Shown here in pieces: positions 11,461 to 23,149 of a stretch of DNA of 64,000 nucleotides; positions within the stretch are counted from its first letter, which is position 1, and every line of letters starts with the position of its first letter. Position numbers and translations under genes: made by a program. The stretch lies in the NCBI RefSeq assembly GCF_905171765.1, contig NC_053391.1, positions 186,444,559-186,508,558 of the forward strand, in the 5' to 3' direction. The notes under the pieces are model-generated. The model had not been told where the DNA came from and ran no database searches. It saw only the letters and a list, made by a program, of their open reading frames with translations. This DNA comes from Bufo bufo. Taxonomy: Eukaryota > Chordata > Amphibia > Anura > Bufonidae.

Positions 11461-11576
11461 GAATAAGAAACCATCTAAAGAGACACCTTTTTGGCCGATT
11501 GTCTGTGCAGCCATGAGAACTGTAACATCTGAGGATACTGCATTTCTGTGTAACTTCAGCCAGTCCATTACTCATA

Positions 11577-11970
11577 AGGCTACTTTCACACTAGCGTTTT
11601 CAGGTCCGCTTTTAAGATGCGTCATAGGATCTCAATACCGGAAAAAAATACTTCAGTTTTGTCCCCATTCATTGTCAATGGGGACAAAACTGAACTGAAG
11701 GAAACGGAATGCTCCAAAATGCATTCCATTCTGTTTGGTTGCGCTCCCATCGCAGACAGAATAACGCTGCGGCGTTTTTCTGTCCGTGATGTGGTGGGGA
11801 GCAAGACGGATCCGTCCTGACACACAATGTAAGTCAATGGGGATAGATCCGTTTTCTCTGACAATAAAAAACAAATCCGTCCCCCATTGACTTACTTAAA
11901 TGGTGTTCATGACGAATCCGTCATGGCTCTATAAGACATAATACAACTGGATCCGTTCCCCGTCATTGTA
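11577..11970. mobile_element. MITE fragment with ACTTTCACACTAGCG end
   Basis: The left edge GGCTACTTTCACACTAGCG matches the family whose ends are seen at 36740-36765 and 44854-45232. Mirrored blocks include CCCCATTCATTGTCAATGGG and GACGGATCCGTCCTG. The right end is not clearly preserved. It has no coding capacity. Confidence 0.6.
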
Positions 11971-13779
11971 CACTGCATCTGAGTGTAAAAACTGTGTGAA
12001 ATTAACATAAAAAATAAATAAAAAAATTAAATCAAACTTACCACCTCCTTTTGCTCACGACGGACCTGCCGCCGCCATCTTGCTTGAAGGACTCTCGTGC
12101 AGCGTGAGATTACATCATTACGCCGGCCAGCATACGTCACCACACACGGGATTTCGGCTGAGATCTTCAATCAAGATGGCGGCTGGCGGCCAGTCGCAAG
12201 CAAATGGAGGAGGAAGGTATGAATTTTTTTGTTTTTTACACTATTTCAGGTTAACTGTAAAGCAGGTCTGCATTGTTAATAGCAGTTTGGCACTTTATAT
12301 ACCACACGGCCATTAATAATGCACCGTGTGGTCATACCCTTATTCCAAGAACTATAAACTTTTTTTTTTTCCCCATTGGTGTTGTAGCCATATAAGGCCT
12401 TTTTAATGGGACCATTTAATTCACATATATACATTTTTTGAGAGGGAATAAAAAAATTGAAAATCTGCTTGTATGGGGTGGAGCGTTTCCTTTAAATATT
12501 GCATTTTTTTTAAATTGTGTACATCTTATTTCCCCCTTCCTTATGTATGCTATGTCTCTGTATATGTTTTTCCCTATATGTGTGCTGTACTCATTTGTAG
12601 TAGTGGAGCGCAGCGCAACCTTATTCGATGGGAGCTATGAATCTTGTTAAGTGTTGCTCACTACTCCTACCCTAAAGAGGGAAAGCTGGCCAATCAAGAA
12701 AGAGGAGGCAACTGCCACGGGTATAGTATGCTGCTGTGCGGAGAAACAGATGGATGTCTGAGGGGAATTCTGGCATCAAAACAGCTGATCCTAGTGAGTG
12801 AGTTGTCAGGATTTGTCACAATTCCTGGAACCATAACTTTTTCATTTTTCCATTCTCATAGCCATATGGGGCTTGTTTTTTGGGGAATTGGTTGCACTTT
12901 CTAATATAACCATTTAGTAATGCATACCATGTAATAGGAATCTGGAAAAAAAATTCTAATGGGATGGAATTGGAAAAAATGCAATGGAACCTGAATATGC
13001 AATCATCAGATTGCTTCTCCTATACACTAATGTGATTTAGTACATTAGTGTATAGGAAATTCAGTATATTACAATGTAGTTCTGCCACCTGCAGGCCTAC
13101 ATTGGAACATACCTGTGATAGGTGTGGTAGCCTCATATCCTCACCACCAATGAAAATCTTCCCCGATTTCAACGCAGGGGAAGCCATTTGGGCTCTGAAA
13201 ATGCAATGCTCCTGGGGAAAGCTGTTTCAGATGCCATGGTCACATCTGATAACAGTATCTGAGGAGTTAAATGTCTGTGATCGGCACCCAGTTACTATGG
13301 CTCCCGCTCCTCTCCAGAGTGGGTGCCATCTTTCAAAAGATGACATTCGCCGTAGATGCATGGCAAGTCAATAAAGGGTTAATAGACTGAAGGCTCCAAG
13401 ATATATTTATTTATCTATATTTTCATGCTAACATTTTCACCTTTTTATGACATGCACCATAATATATCTAGTGTATTTCATGTTTTACTACTTTTGACAT
13501 TTGTCTTCATCCACATTAGCCCATCACTGACCTCTTAAGAAGATGTAAAACTTAACCTTTATTGGTACATTGAAAGATCTGGAATCACTATAATATATTC
13601 ACTTATATTTGTATTTGCTGCATTTGTAGTTGTAAACTACAACTGGACTCTTTTGTGGTGTCCTGCAGCAAGTGGCAATGGTTTGTTGAGCTTGCTAGTT
13701 CTCGTCTATCGCATCCCTACATCACATAGTAGAGCATCCCCTGCAGTAAAGTAGAGCAGGGGCTCCAAGAGCTGTGCAT
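11971..13779. other. Anonymous DNA with small inverted repeats, no gene
   Basis: A pair of GCCGCCATCTTGCTTGAAG and CAATCAAGATGGCGGC segments (about 12070-12185) forms an inverted repeat, probably another MITE. A perfect hairpin TATACACTAATGTGATTTAG with its partner lies at about 13021-13053. No exon is supported. Confidence 0.4.
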
Positions 13780-14850
13780 TTGTAACACCCCAGAGTTGTG
13801 TTACTAAACTCTTTTTCCCCGCTACAATCTGTTAAAAGCATTTACTTTGTCATCTGATGTAATTTTACATTATATCCTCACAAATGTTCATAAAACCTTG
13901 TTAAATCTAATTATTGCTGTAATTTCTATGTTCAGCAATGTGTTAGCAAGGACTTAGGTTCAGTTTAGTACATCTAAGCTGGAATAGTTTATTCCAGCTT
14001 AGCTCCCCCTCTGTGAGCAGAGTGGGCTGTGCCCACATCCTGCCTCATGGGTGGAGAAGGAAGTTAGAGGCAGTGTGCCAGCCACCCCTGTTGGGGAAGG
14101 CTGTGTATGTTAGGAGCTTCCAGATATAGGGAACCAAGCCAGGATCTTGTCTCAGCTGAGACATTGATCATTACCCCCAGCCTGAGCCCTGCAGCCTCAG
14201 CTGAATGAAGGAAGCAGACAATCTCCAGTTACAGGAAGAAAGCATACCCTGAGACGATAACTGTGAGTAAAGTCCAGAGACCCAGGAGAAGCCATATTCC
14301 TCCTCAGCTAGTCAGTCCCCATACAGCAGAAGATAGAGAGTGCAGAAGCCAAATTCTTGCCACAGTATAGAGCTACTAAGCAGACGTCCTTTCCTGCAAG
14401 CTCCAGGTTGATAGAGCAGAAGATAAATTCCTGCCAACCATTGCCAATACCTGCTGGGACCAATGACTAAAGCTGTATCTTGCTTGGATGAAAGTTACAA
14501 TCAGTAAAGACATGTTTGAACTTTACCAAAGGTCTGGATCTCAATTTCTGCTGCAAAAAATCCAAGAGTCCAGCCGTAGCCAGTTAGGAGACACCGTTGA
14601 CACCATTATCACCACCAAACAGAGACATTACACCACTCTGGCATTCCTAAACTGGGACGTGCGTTATAACACCTTTAAAGGGCCCTGTGACAGTACCCTG
14701 CGCACACTGCAATTGATGTCACCAACAAAACTATAGACTATTATACCCATATCCTGACCCACTGCATAATTTGGCGTCAGTGTAACCGTACCACTGTCCT
14801 GCTCATTGCACATTCCCCAGCCAGGGGTATGCCAAACACTGGCACACAGA
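13780..14850 (+). mobile_element. LTR-like block, possibly a solo LTR
   Basis: The block opens with TGTAACACCCCAGAGTTGTG, a TG-start palindromic edge typical of vertebrate Ty3/gypsy LTRs. It ends near a 'tttggcgtcagtgtaacc' segment that resembles the start of an internal region. No pol is attached. I cannot find a target duplication, so both identity and edges are uncertain. Confidence 0.38.
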
Positions 14851-15589
14851 CCAGGTCCAGCACAAGAGACCAGGATCTAAACTGGTTCCTGACTGGAACT
14901 TGGGGCAGCGTTCACCATGGCTGCGGGGACCAGAAAATGGCTGCATGCAAGAGAGTGATGGCCATAGTGCTGTTGAGGAGCTACAGAATGATATGGCTGC
15001 AGAGGTGACTGGCTACACCGACACAGTCTCACTTGAATGGCAGCTGAGCAGCAGTATATCAGCATGGCCACTATACAGTCGACGGAGCCTTCTGCTTCTG
15101 GTTCCATCCACTGTTATGTTTCCGGTGCTGGTGGTGGTGTGTCTAGTAAAGTTGTGTTTTGTGCTGTAAATAAATTCTCTGTAGCTTTATGCTTGTCTGT
15201 TCACTATCATTGCGTTGCATCTGAGTCTGGGTTAGGTTATCCCCTGGCCTGGTCAATTTCTGTTCAGTGTCATTTATCCACTATCAACCTATGTGCCATT
15301 ACCATCTCCCATCTACTCCATTGCTGGACTTTCTGTTCAAGTTACCTATCTGTAATTTTATTTCAGTAAATTGTTGTCTGCCTGTGTTGACACATGCTTC
15401 ATATATGTTTCTTGAAACCTACTGTAAGTCCTGGGGGCGGGTATTTGAGTACTGAGAGATACAGTTAGTACTTGGGAGAGGCGACTGCTATAGGTGAAGT
15501 CCAGATCTGTGGTCTTGTGAACAACTGTCTTATATCTGTGCCATTCAAAACAACCCAGTGGGCCTGGCACACTTGTGGCACACAAACAT
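14851..15589. other. No gene seen
   Basis: The stretch holds short overlapping frames on both strands without domain signatures. It leads into a minisatellite. Confidence 0.4.
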
Positions 15590-15975
15590 TTTACAAAAAC
15601 ACCACAGTGCAGCAGAATATACCTCCAAAGCAGCACTAAATAAGCATCACAGTGCAGCACAACATACCTCACCAGCAGCAAGTACCACAGTGCAGCACAA
15701 CTTACCTCACCAGCAGAAGCAAGTACCACAGTGCAGCACAACATACCTCACCAGCAGCAGCAAGTACCACAGTGCAGGACAACATACCTCCCCAGCAGCA
15801 GCAAGTACCACAGTGCAGCACAACATACCTCCCCAGCAGTGCCAAATACCACAGTGCAGCACAACATACCTCACCAGCAGTGCCAAATACCAAGGTGCAG
15901 CACAACATACCTTTCCAGCAGCACCAAACAGACACCGCAGTGCAGTACAAAATACCTCAATCCCACCGCAGTATC
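15590..15975. repeat. 40-42-bp minisatellite (ACCACAGTGCAGCACAACAT)
   Basis: About nine units share ACCACAGTGCAGCACAACAT followed by 'acctccccagcagcagcaagt' variants. The CAGCAG spacer varies by triplets. Open frames on both strands here are translations of the unit and not genes. Confidence 0.93.
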
Positions 15976-16009
15976 AAACAAATACCATGGTATATAGTTA
16001 GTGGTGGTT

Positions 16010-16977
16010 AGGGTAATGCTCTGTTCACATCTCTGCCAGATGCTCTGTCACTGATTCAGTCACAATGACTTGCATTATCTGTATGTGCTGTATGTACATT
16101 AGCTGTTTTGGGCATTTACGCGTATGGCACTCACTCTTTTGCACAGTGGAATATGTATACGTATTTTAGATATAAAACTGGCCCATTCCAATGTATTCAG
16201 ATTACAAAAAATGTGTGAGCTATTCCTAGAAGAAGATTCTTGTCTGTGTTCCAAAAATGTAAGGAAGGAAAAAACAAATCTCTAGCACCACCACCTGGAG
16301 AAAGAAGGTAAATGCATTAACTCATCATAACTACAAACTACATTGATTTCTCATGATGTAACCAAATGTAATAAATATTTCCATTTGTCCAAGGATTTCC
16401 AAATGTAGGGTCTGTTCATTTCACATTAATAAGCTCTGAGGGCCTCAGTTCCTCTGTGGTGCAGAAATAATGTCAGTGGTCAGACCTCAGTAACCACAGT
16501 TGATCTGCCAAATGTAAGTATGGACAGATAGAAGAGTGTATGATAGCAAAAACATTCTACCCAGGGTTCATAGTTCCTATAACTATCATAGCTAGGGTAG
16601 CAAGTACTTAAAATAATTTTCCCTGGGATATATTTTTTAAAGGGGGACTAGAAGATGTTCAGTTGGTCCTCATTGCTCTGCATTTTCTGTCCTGGCTCAA
16701 ACAGCCGGAAATTCTAGGAAGAACCATCTGAGCCAATCACTGCTAAGGCAAATGGCTGACTGAGAGGGCCTTTCTTACCATTTCCATCTGTGTCATGCTG
16801 GGGCAGTAAGCACACAGCAGTGGCAGGGTATTGGTGGAGGTGAGTAATGAATCTCTGATATTTTTAGCATCTTCTGCATATTTTTATCCTATTATGCTAG
16901 AAAAGCTACCACGCAAAGAAATATTATAGACTTAAATACTTTATTGGAGAATCCACTCATAATAATACAGCATAACA
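16010..16977. other. Anonymous DNA, no gene seen
   Basis: Nothing is recognisable beyond ordinary AT-rich sequence up to the truncated end of the adjacent gypsy element. Confidence 0.45.
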
Positions 16978-16994
16978 GATCCTTGCTCCCGAAG

Positions 16995-19020
16995 CTAAGC
17001 AGCAGGTCTGCGTCTGATGGGAGACCGAGTGTGCCTTCGGCACCCCGTTGCAGTACCCCTCCTTTTATGAGGGGCCACCGGACCCAAGCCCATGGGTACA
17101 AATCTCCCAGGATGCTCATCATGAAACTTCTTGATGAGCCTCGGGGCGGGGATCTCAGTAGCTTGGACCCAAGACCTCTCCTCGGATCCATAGCCCTTCA
17201 AGTGAACCAGGTATTGAAAGGAGTTCCTAACCTTTCTAACATCAATAATTCTAGAGATGATGAATTCCTCCTGACCTTCAACCTCCACAGGTGGAGGAGG
17301 TTTTTTAACCGGAACCAGTGGGTACACATATCTCTTAAGCAACGACTTATGAAACACATTATGTATACAAAAGGAGTCGGGTAGCTTAAGTCTAAAGGAC
17401 ACTGGGTTAACAACCTCAATAATATTGTATGGTCCAATGAAACGCAGAGAGAATTTCCTAGAACACTGTTTCAAAGCAAGATTCTTAGTTGACAACCACA
17501 CCTTATCGCCGAGTAGCAAATTTACCCCCTTGGAACGTCTCTTATTGGCATGTTTACACTGGGTTTCCTGGGCCTTTTTCAGGTTCGTTTGAACCTGTGC
17601 CCAGCCTGTGCACAGTCTAGAGGTAATAGAATCTGCCTGCGGGTTGAGTGAGGATACAGAGGGACTAGAACAAAAGCGAGGATGCAAACCACTGTTACAA
17701 AAAAAAGGAGACACCCACGTGGAAGAATTAACTCGATTGTTAATAGCGAGCTCTGCCAACGGGAGGTATCTCACCCATAAGAGTTGATTATGTGATACAT
17801 AGCACCTTAGAAAAAGCTCCACTGCCTGATTTAACCGTTCCGTCTGCCCATTGGTCTGTGGATGGAAAGCAGACGAAAAGGATAAAGAGATGTCGGATCT
17901 TCGACAAAAAGCCCTCCAGACTGAACGCCTCTATCAGAGACGATATTCTCAGGGAAACCATGCAGACGTACCACATTTTCAATGAACAAGGATGCTAAGG
18001 TCTTTGCATCAGGGAGCTTACTTAAAGGAACAAAGTGCACCATCTTGCTAAAACGGTCAACCACTACCCACATCACTGATTTCCCCTCAGAAGGGGGCAG
18101 ATCAGAAATAAAATCCATGGAAATGTGAGACCATGGCTTGCAGGGAATGGGTAGTGGTTGTAGTTTACCAGCGGGAAGTGTTCTCGGGGTCTTAGACCTG
18201 GCACAAACATCGCAAGCCAAAACATAAGACCGTACATCCTTAGACAAAGTGGGCCACCAAAAAGACCTCAGTAGCAATTCCTTAGTGGCAGCAATACCTG
18301 GATGACCAGAGAGCACGGAGTCATGACATTTACCCAATAATTGAAAACGAAAGCACTCAGGAACAAATAACTTATCTGCCGGTGTTTGTGGAGGAGCAAG
18401 TTGCTGAGCCCGTTGAATCTCAGAGGAAAGATCCGTAGAAACTGCTGCCACAGAGATGCTTGCCGGCAAGATGGGTTCCGGGGGGGGGGGGGGGGGTGTC
18501 AGGAGGTTGGACGGCATTAATACTCCGGGACAAGGCATCTGCCTTAATATTTTTACTTCCTGGTCTGAAAGTAATTTTAAGAAAATTAAAACTAGTAAAA
18601 AACATGACCCATCTGACTTGTCTATGATTAAGGCGTTTGGCCGCCTCAAGAAACAATAAGTTCTTATGATCTGTGAGGACAGTAATACGGTGTCTAGCCC
18701 CTTCTAAAAAATGCCTCCATTCCTCAAATGCCCATTTTTTGGCCAGTAATTCGCTGTTTCCAATATCGTAATTTCTCTCCGAAGGAGAAGACACCTGAGA
18801 AAGGATGGCCCACACACCATCTTCTGAGGCATCAACCTCCACCACAAAAGGTTCCTCGGTATCGAGCTGAACCAAGACTGGAGCCATCTGAAAACAATTT
18901 TTAAGGGTATCAAAGGCCCGACAGGCCTCCAACGACCAGTTAACCAGATCAGAACCTTTTTAGTTAACTCAGTAAGGGGCTTGGCAATAACAGAAAAATT
19001 CTTAATGAATTTATATTATA
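16995..19020 (-). pseudogene. gypsy pol remnant: RT end, RNase H, integrase, chromodomain
   Basis: Read on the minus strand from 19020, this shows the end of RT (FIKNFSVIAKPLTELT) and an RNase H domain with [16 protein letters not shown] and [16 protein letters not shown]. The integrase zinc finger (H-x-H...CDVCARSK) sits at about 18290-18170. A catalytic core follows with MDFISDLPP and NIVSDRGVQ carrying two of the acidic residues. Last come the GPYNIIEVVNPVSFRLKLP region and a chromodomain (FIISRIIDVRKVRNSFQYLV, about 17270-17210). At least two frameshifts break it (about 18500-18650 and 17825). The chromodomain places it with chromoviruses, which use it to target chromatin. A 16-base homopolymer G run at about 18480 is probably one site of frame loss. 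Confidence 0.9.
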
Positions 19021-19022
19021 GG

Positions 19023-19399
19023 TAGCGTCAAGGTTCAGGGAGCAGGCAGAAGCGGTGTCAGGAAGCAGATCAAGGGTCAAATCCAAAGGTAAGCTAAATA
19101 ACAATAATAATACACAGCTTAAGGGACCAAAATCACAGGCAACCAGTAGCCAGCAGGTTGACTGTATTTATAGTGGGGAGTGAGGGTCATGTGACGTGGC
19201 CAGCGTCACATGACCAACAGACAGGCAAGTCGAGCACCGAGTGATCAGCTCGGCGCTCAAGGCAGACCTAGGAGCAGGGAGCCTCCCAGCTAGTAAAGCC
19301 GCCCTGGGAACGAGGCCGAACACAGATCCTCGCTCCCGAAGCTAAGCAGCAGGTCTGCGGCTGATGGGAGACCGAGTGCGCCTTCCGTGCCCCGTTACA
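19023..19399 (-). repeat. 5' LTR of the deleted gypsy element
   Basis: The sequence begins TGTAACGGGG on the minus strand. It contains a 'ccactataaata' promoter-like motif at about 19170 and ends near 19023, where it runs into RT sequence. The shared block with 16978-17047 confirms LTR identity. Confidence 0.75.
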
Positions 19400-20737
19400 A
19401 ACCAGCCACGTAGAAACTCCGAAAGAAAAGTAGATTCCAGCTCCTTATAAAAGGTAATATTTATTAACTTCGGATTCAAAATCAGACATCATCAAGGTAG
19501 AAAGAAAGAAACAATTCACAGTACCATTTGGTACATGGGTGTCACGACCGCTACCCCAGCAGCAGTCGTGTCGCACCAGATGGAGGGGAAGGGGGACCCT
19601 TATCTACGGATGGGAATAGTATGGCCACCCCTGACTAACCCTAAGCTGGCACCTGTCTGCCCTGATACCCTAGACGGGGTGTGAACCCGTGCGGCGAGCA
19701 GGATGCCTAAACCCTCAGTCGCCCTAATCAAGCCTAGAGTGGGGAAAGGCCGATGGGAGCACTAGTCACCATCACTCATGTCTAGGAGAACAGCAGGGGA
19801 AGACAGCAACAAACAAACTATATCAAAGATAGACTTATCCAGTCACGAGCAGAGAAGGCGATCCCAATCACGACAGTCCACGCCGGACAAGAGCTCCACA
19901 GCAACACCATCAAACGATCTCCTTCAAAGGTCAGAATAGAACTGGAAGTAAGGACTATATCTGGCAATGACTGCAAGTGAAAGTGAAACTAATATAGTAG
20001 CTGGGAGTGGCAGACAGGACTCACCTGAGAAGGATGCCTACAAACTCCCAGTCAGGACAAAAAGGTTCACAAGGCAAAACCCAGATGACATACCCTGAAC
20101 CACGGAGCAAACTCACAAGCTATCGCGAGTAGCAAGTCGCTGCGACCTTCTCCTCCCAGACCTGTCTGGATCAGTCACAGTCGTGACAATGGGTTCCCAG
20201 ACTGAAAATCCAATAAGTTTCTCTGCTCAATAACTTGAGCCTCTGATCACCTTCCCTGATCGGTAAAGTGACTCTTTCAATTCCCTGAAGAGTAAACGCA
20301 GATGTATCGCCTCTATGTATAGTTGCAAAATGAAGTGTCGCCGCTGAAATATTCTGTGACTGATAATGTGGTATATCTGAAAGGTGTTTCCTGATCCTGA
20401 CCTTCAACTGATTGGTAGTACAGCCCACGTATTGTAATGAACAGTCTCTGCAGGTAATGACATAAACAACATATTCCGTATTACAGTTAATATACTGTTG
20501 CACTGTATATCCATTGCCATTAGCTGCAGAGACAACATTGTTGCATACTGTCATATATTTGCAGCATATATCCTGCCATTTTGACCTATATCGCACAATA
20601 ATAGATGTGAATCGTCTGGCCGTCCGGTTACCTAGGCTACCCAGATGCTTCTCTTCTCTATAATCATAAGTGTAAGCCACAATAAGTAAATAAAAGCAAG
20701 CAAGCTGGACCGGTAAGTTGTGAGTGGACACATTCAA
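19400..20737 (-). mobile_element. Penelope-like remnant 2 (3' part) split by a solo LTR
   Basis: Minus-strand coding shows a GIY-YIG nuclease (EYVVYVITCRDCSLQYVGCT, about 20480-20420) and the C-terminal WIFSLGTH. That last stretch continues on the far side of the LTR insertion (about 19539 downward) as VPNGTVNCFF, the usual end of PLE proteins. The RT part is absent. The reading frame runs cleanly across the LTR site once the inserted LTR and one copy of ATGGG are ignored, so the LTR hit an otherwise open PLE reading frame. Confidence 0.82.
19540..20188. mobile_element. Solo LTR with 5-bp target duplication
   Basis: The 649-bp block starts TGTCACGACCGCTACCCC and ends CACAGTCGTGACA. Perfect ATGGG duplications sit at 19535-19539 and 20189-20193. 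TG...CA termini plus a 5-bp TSD indicate an LTR retrotransposon that recombined between its LTRs, leaving one. It interrupts the GIY-YIG gene of PLE remnant 2. Confidence 0.92.
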
Positions 20738-22186
20738 ATAAACACACTTAGGTCATTTCTATCATTGAGTCCCAGAGGACCCAGGGCTTTCGGCTCTCAT
20801 TATCCACCTTGCTTCCCTTTGCAGGAGTGCACGGTGCCGGCACCTGCTCTATGCAAGCAAAGGAAATACATTGCGGATTACCACCATGCATATTACGAAT
20901 ATGTTCGATGAGCCTGGTGCATCCTTTGCTAGTCTTTAGAGAATTCAAGTCCTCTCTAAACCTTTCAAATAAAGGGCGGATGGTTTTCCCTATATAGAAG
21001 GCACCACACTGGCATGTCACCAAATAGACAACATAATTGCTTTTACAGGTAATGAACTGCGTCACATTATGTAACACCCCACCAAAAGACAGGTACTTAT
21101 TTTGACTGTTATAACTGCAAACTGAGCAGCTACCACATTTGTATGTGCCCACAGGTTTACTAGATGACAGCCAATTGTCTGCCCTCTTGCTCCAGAATCT
21201 ACTTCTCACTATTTTATCTTTGATGGTGTGGCATTTTTTGAAAGCTACGAGTGGTCTATTATCTGTAATCTTTCCTAGCCCTTCCTCATTCTTCAGGATG
21301 TCCCAATTATTACAGATGGTACGTTTAATCAATTCAGCTACTGGACTGTATTTAAATGTGAACACAAATCTCTCTGTTTTATCATGGACGCCTCTTCTGT
21401 CTCTATATAACAATTCCTGCTGAGTGAATGACCCTGCTTTCTTTCTAGCTGTCTCTATGTCCTTTTATCTGTATCCCCTACTAAGTAGTCTACCTTTTAA
21501 TTCTTCTGATTGCCTATTGTATCTCTCTTCGGTGTTATTTATGCGCTTAAGCCGTATAAATTGGCCATAGGGTACTGATCTCTTAACATTGTCTGGATGG
21601 AAGCTTTTGTGATGCAGTAGGGAGTTCGTGGCTGAAGGTTTATGGTGGCCACTAGTCTGTAGGCCATCTTCTTCAGCCTCCATACACACATCTAGGAACT
21701 CAAGAGGATTGCCCCAAAAGTTGAGGGTGAATCTCATGTTTATGCTGTTACCATCATTCAAATAAGACACAAAGTCCTTACACTGCATCTCAGTGCCCAA
21801 CCAGATTACAAATATGTCATCGACATATCGTAAAAACAGCTGTATGTATTGTATATATGGGTTACTATGAAAACATACCTGTCCTCAAACATGGTTAGGA
21901 ACAGGTTGGCATAAGTACATGATACAGGCGTACCCATTGCTGTTCCTAGTCTCTGCCTGTACCATTGCTCTCCAAACATGAAGACGTTACTTGAAAGAAT
22001 AAAGGTAAGTGCTTCCTCAATAAATTGACAATACATTGTGTTTTTCTCTGTTCTTTCTAACACTTCTCTGATCGCTTGAACACCTGCATTATGTGGTATA
22101 CGAGTGTATGGGCTCTCAACATCGAGCGACATCAATGTAAACCCCTCCCGCCACTCAAAGTTATTGATGACTCGGAGGAAATCTTA
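20738..22186 (-). mobile_element. Penelope-like remnant 3, RT + GIY-YIG
   Basis: This is a minus-strand PLE truncated at its 5' end inside the RT. It lies head-to-tail beside remnant 2. Its high-coordinate edge joins a short inverted segment (22187-22258) related to remnant 2. Confidence 0.82.
20748..22186 (-). pseudogene. PLE 3 reverse transcriptase + GIY-YIG, broken
   Basis: Visible in order on the minus strand are MSLDVESPYTRIPHN (about 22135-22090), LGTAMGTPVSCTYANLFL (about 21945), the catalytic RYVDDIFVIWLG (about 21825), FWGNPLEFLD (about 21715), the connector ending ICNNWDILKNEEGLGKI (about 21290) and the GIY-YIG motif NYVVYLVTCQCGAFYIGKT (about 21030-20975). A frameshift near 21800-21850 splits the palm. 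A stop precedes DFLRVINNFEW at about 22183. A further frame break at about 21420-21465 separates RT from the connector. It is a dead copy of a family distinct from PLE 1. Confidence 0.87.
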
Positions 22187-22258
22187 TTGTGGCTTACACT
22201 TATGACTATAGAGAAGAGAAGCGTCTGTATATATTGCGTGTGGTAGCGCAATGAGGTC
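22187..22258 (+). repeat. Inverted fragment related to PLE remnant 2
   Basis: The plus-strand segment CTTATTGTGGCTTACACTTA at 22187 is the inverted copy of 20650-20690. Similarity extends about 45 bp with two mismatches and then weakens. It flanks PLE 3 on the side opposite its partner, so PLE 3 is bounded by an inverted repeat of PLE coding sequence. Confidence 0.7.
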
Positions 22259-22261
22259 AGT

Positions 22262-22588
22262 GGCCAGACGAATATTTAGAATATAGTGATATATATTAGT
22301 AATTTCGAATATTCAAGATTTTTTTTTAATCAGTACACATGATCCCTCCCTGCTTCTAGCTTGTGGGCCAATGAGAAGGCTGCAATATCTTTGACTTTAG
22401 GAGTAGTGTTGATTGCAAATTTTCGGAATGCAAATTTTTATCGCAAATTTTTCAATTGCAGTTTTCCGCAATCAAGAAAATAATGACTGGAGATAACTAA
22501 TTCTCAAATTCGCAAATATATGGCGAATATTCACCCAAATATTCGGAAAATATCACGAATTCGAATATTGCCCCTGCCGCTCATCACT
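22262..22588. mobile_element. AT-rich MITE of the 'TATTCGAAT' type
   Basis: The block is rich in CGAATATT and its complement and ends CCCCTGCCGCTCATCACTAT. The left half has GAATATTCAAG and the right half CACGAATTCGAATATTG. No ORF is present. A hAT-like right terminus (CAGTGATGAGCGGCAGGGG on the minus strand, approximately) is suggested but no clean target duplication is visible. Confidence 0.55.
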
Positions 22589-23149
22589 ATTTAAAACTTC
22601 CAACAGGGAGTTTTATCTTGTTAATTCCAGGTCTCCAGCTCTTGATAGGTTTCAGGCAGGGCCGGTGCAAGGATTTTTCTCAGCTTTTAAATTAAAAGAA
22701 CTGCTATGTTTCCCTTAGGGTTAATCCAGCTTCTTGTAGCTGTCTCTTTTTGCGGAACGGAATTGCGGACCCATACATTTCTATGGGGCCGCACGACGTG
22801 CGGCCCCGATCCGGAATTGCAGACCTGGATTCGCAATTCCAATCCTGAAAAAAATAGAACATGTCCTATCCTTGTCCGCAAAAGCGGACAAGAATAGGCA
22901 TATTCTCTTAGTGCCGGCAATGTGCGGCCCGCAAAATGCGGAACGCACATTGCCGCTGTCCGTGTTTTGTGGATCCGCAAAACACACACGGATTTGTGAA
23001 TGGACCCTAAATGTGAGGTAAATTAGTTTCCAATGTAGTATTAATAACTAAACAATTACATAATAAACATATTGCATTGTCTACTTACCACCAGGACAAT
23101 AAGATGATCTGGTCTGTGGCTCTTGGTCTGGCTCTGGGGACTCCCTTGT

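Larger units (their letters stand above)
16978..19399 (-). mobile_element. Internally deleted Ty3/gypsy (chromodomain) retrotransposon
   Basis: This is a minus-strand LTR retrotransposon. The 5' LTR is 19023-19399 (starting TGTAACGGGGCACGG on the minus strand). Only about 70 bp of the 3' LTR survive at 16978-17047, matching 19325-19397 (shared AGCTAAGCAGCAGGTCTGCG). Between them only the end of RT, RNase H, integrase and a chromodomain remain. Gag, protease and most of RT are missing because the 5' LTR joins directly to RT near 19022. It is dead, and it abuts a Penelope-like remnant on the right. Confidence 0.85.

Noticed and set aside
15558..16001. Gln/His-rich frames on both strands
   Set aside because: Translation of the 40-42-bp CAGCAG-containing minisatellite.
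16981..17047. 5S-rRNA-like segment (CCGAAGCTAAGCAGCAGGTCTG, ATGGGAGACCG)
   Set aside because: The wording recalls the 3' part of 5S rRNA, but it occurs only within the gypsy LTR at 16978-17047 and 19325-19397 and lacks the rest of a 5S gene and its promoter boxes; at most the LTR contains a 5S-like stretch.
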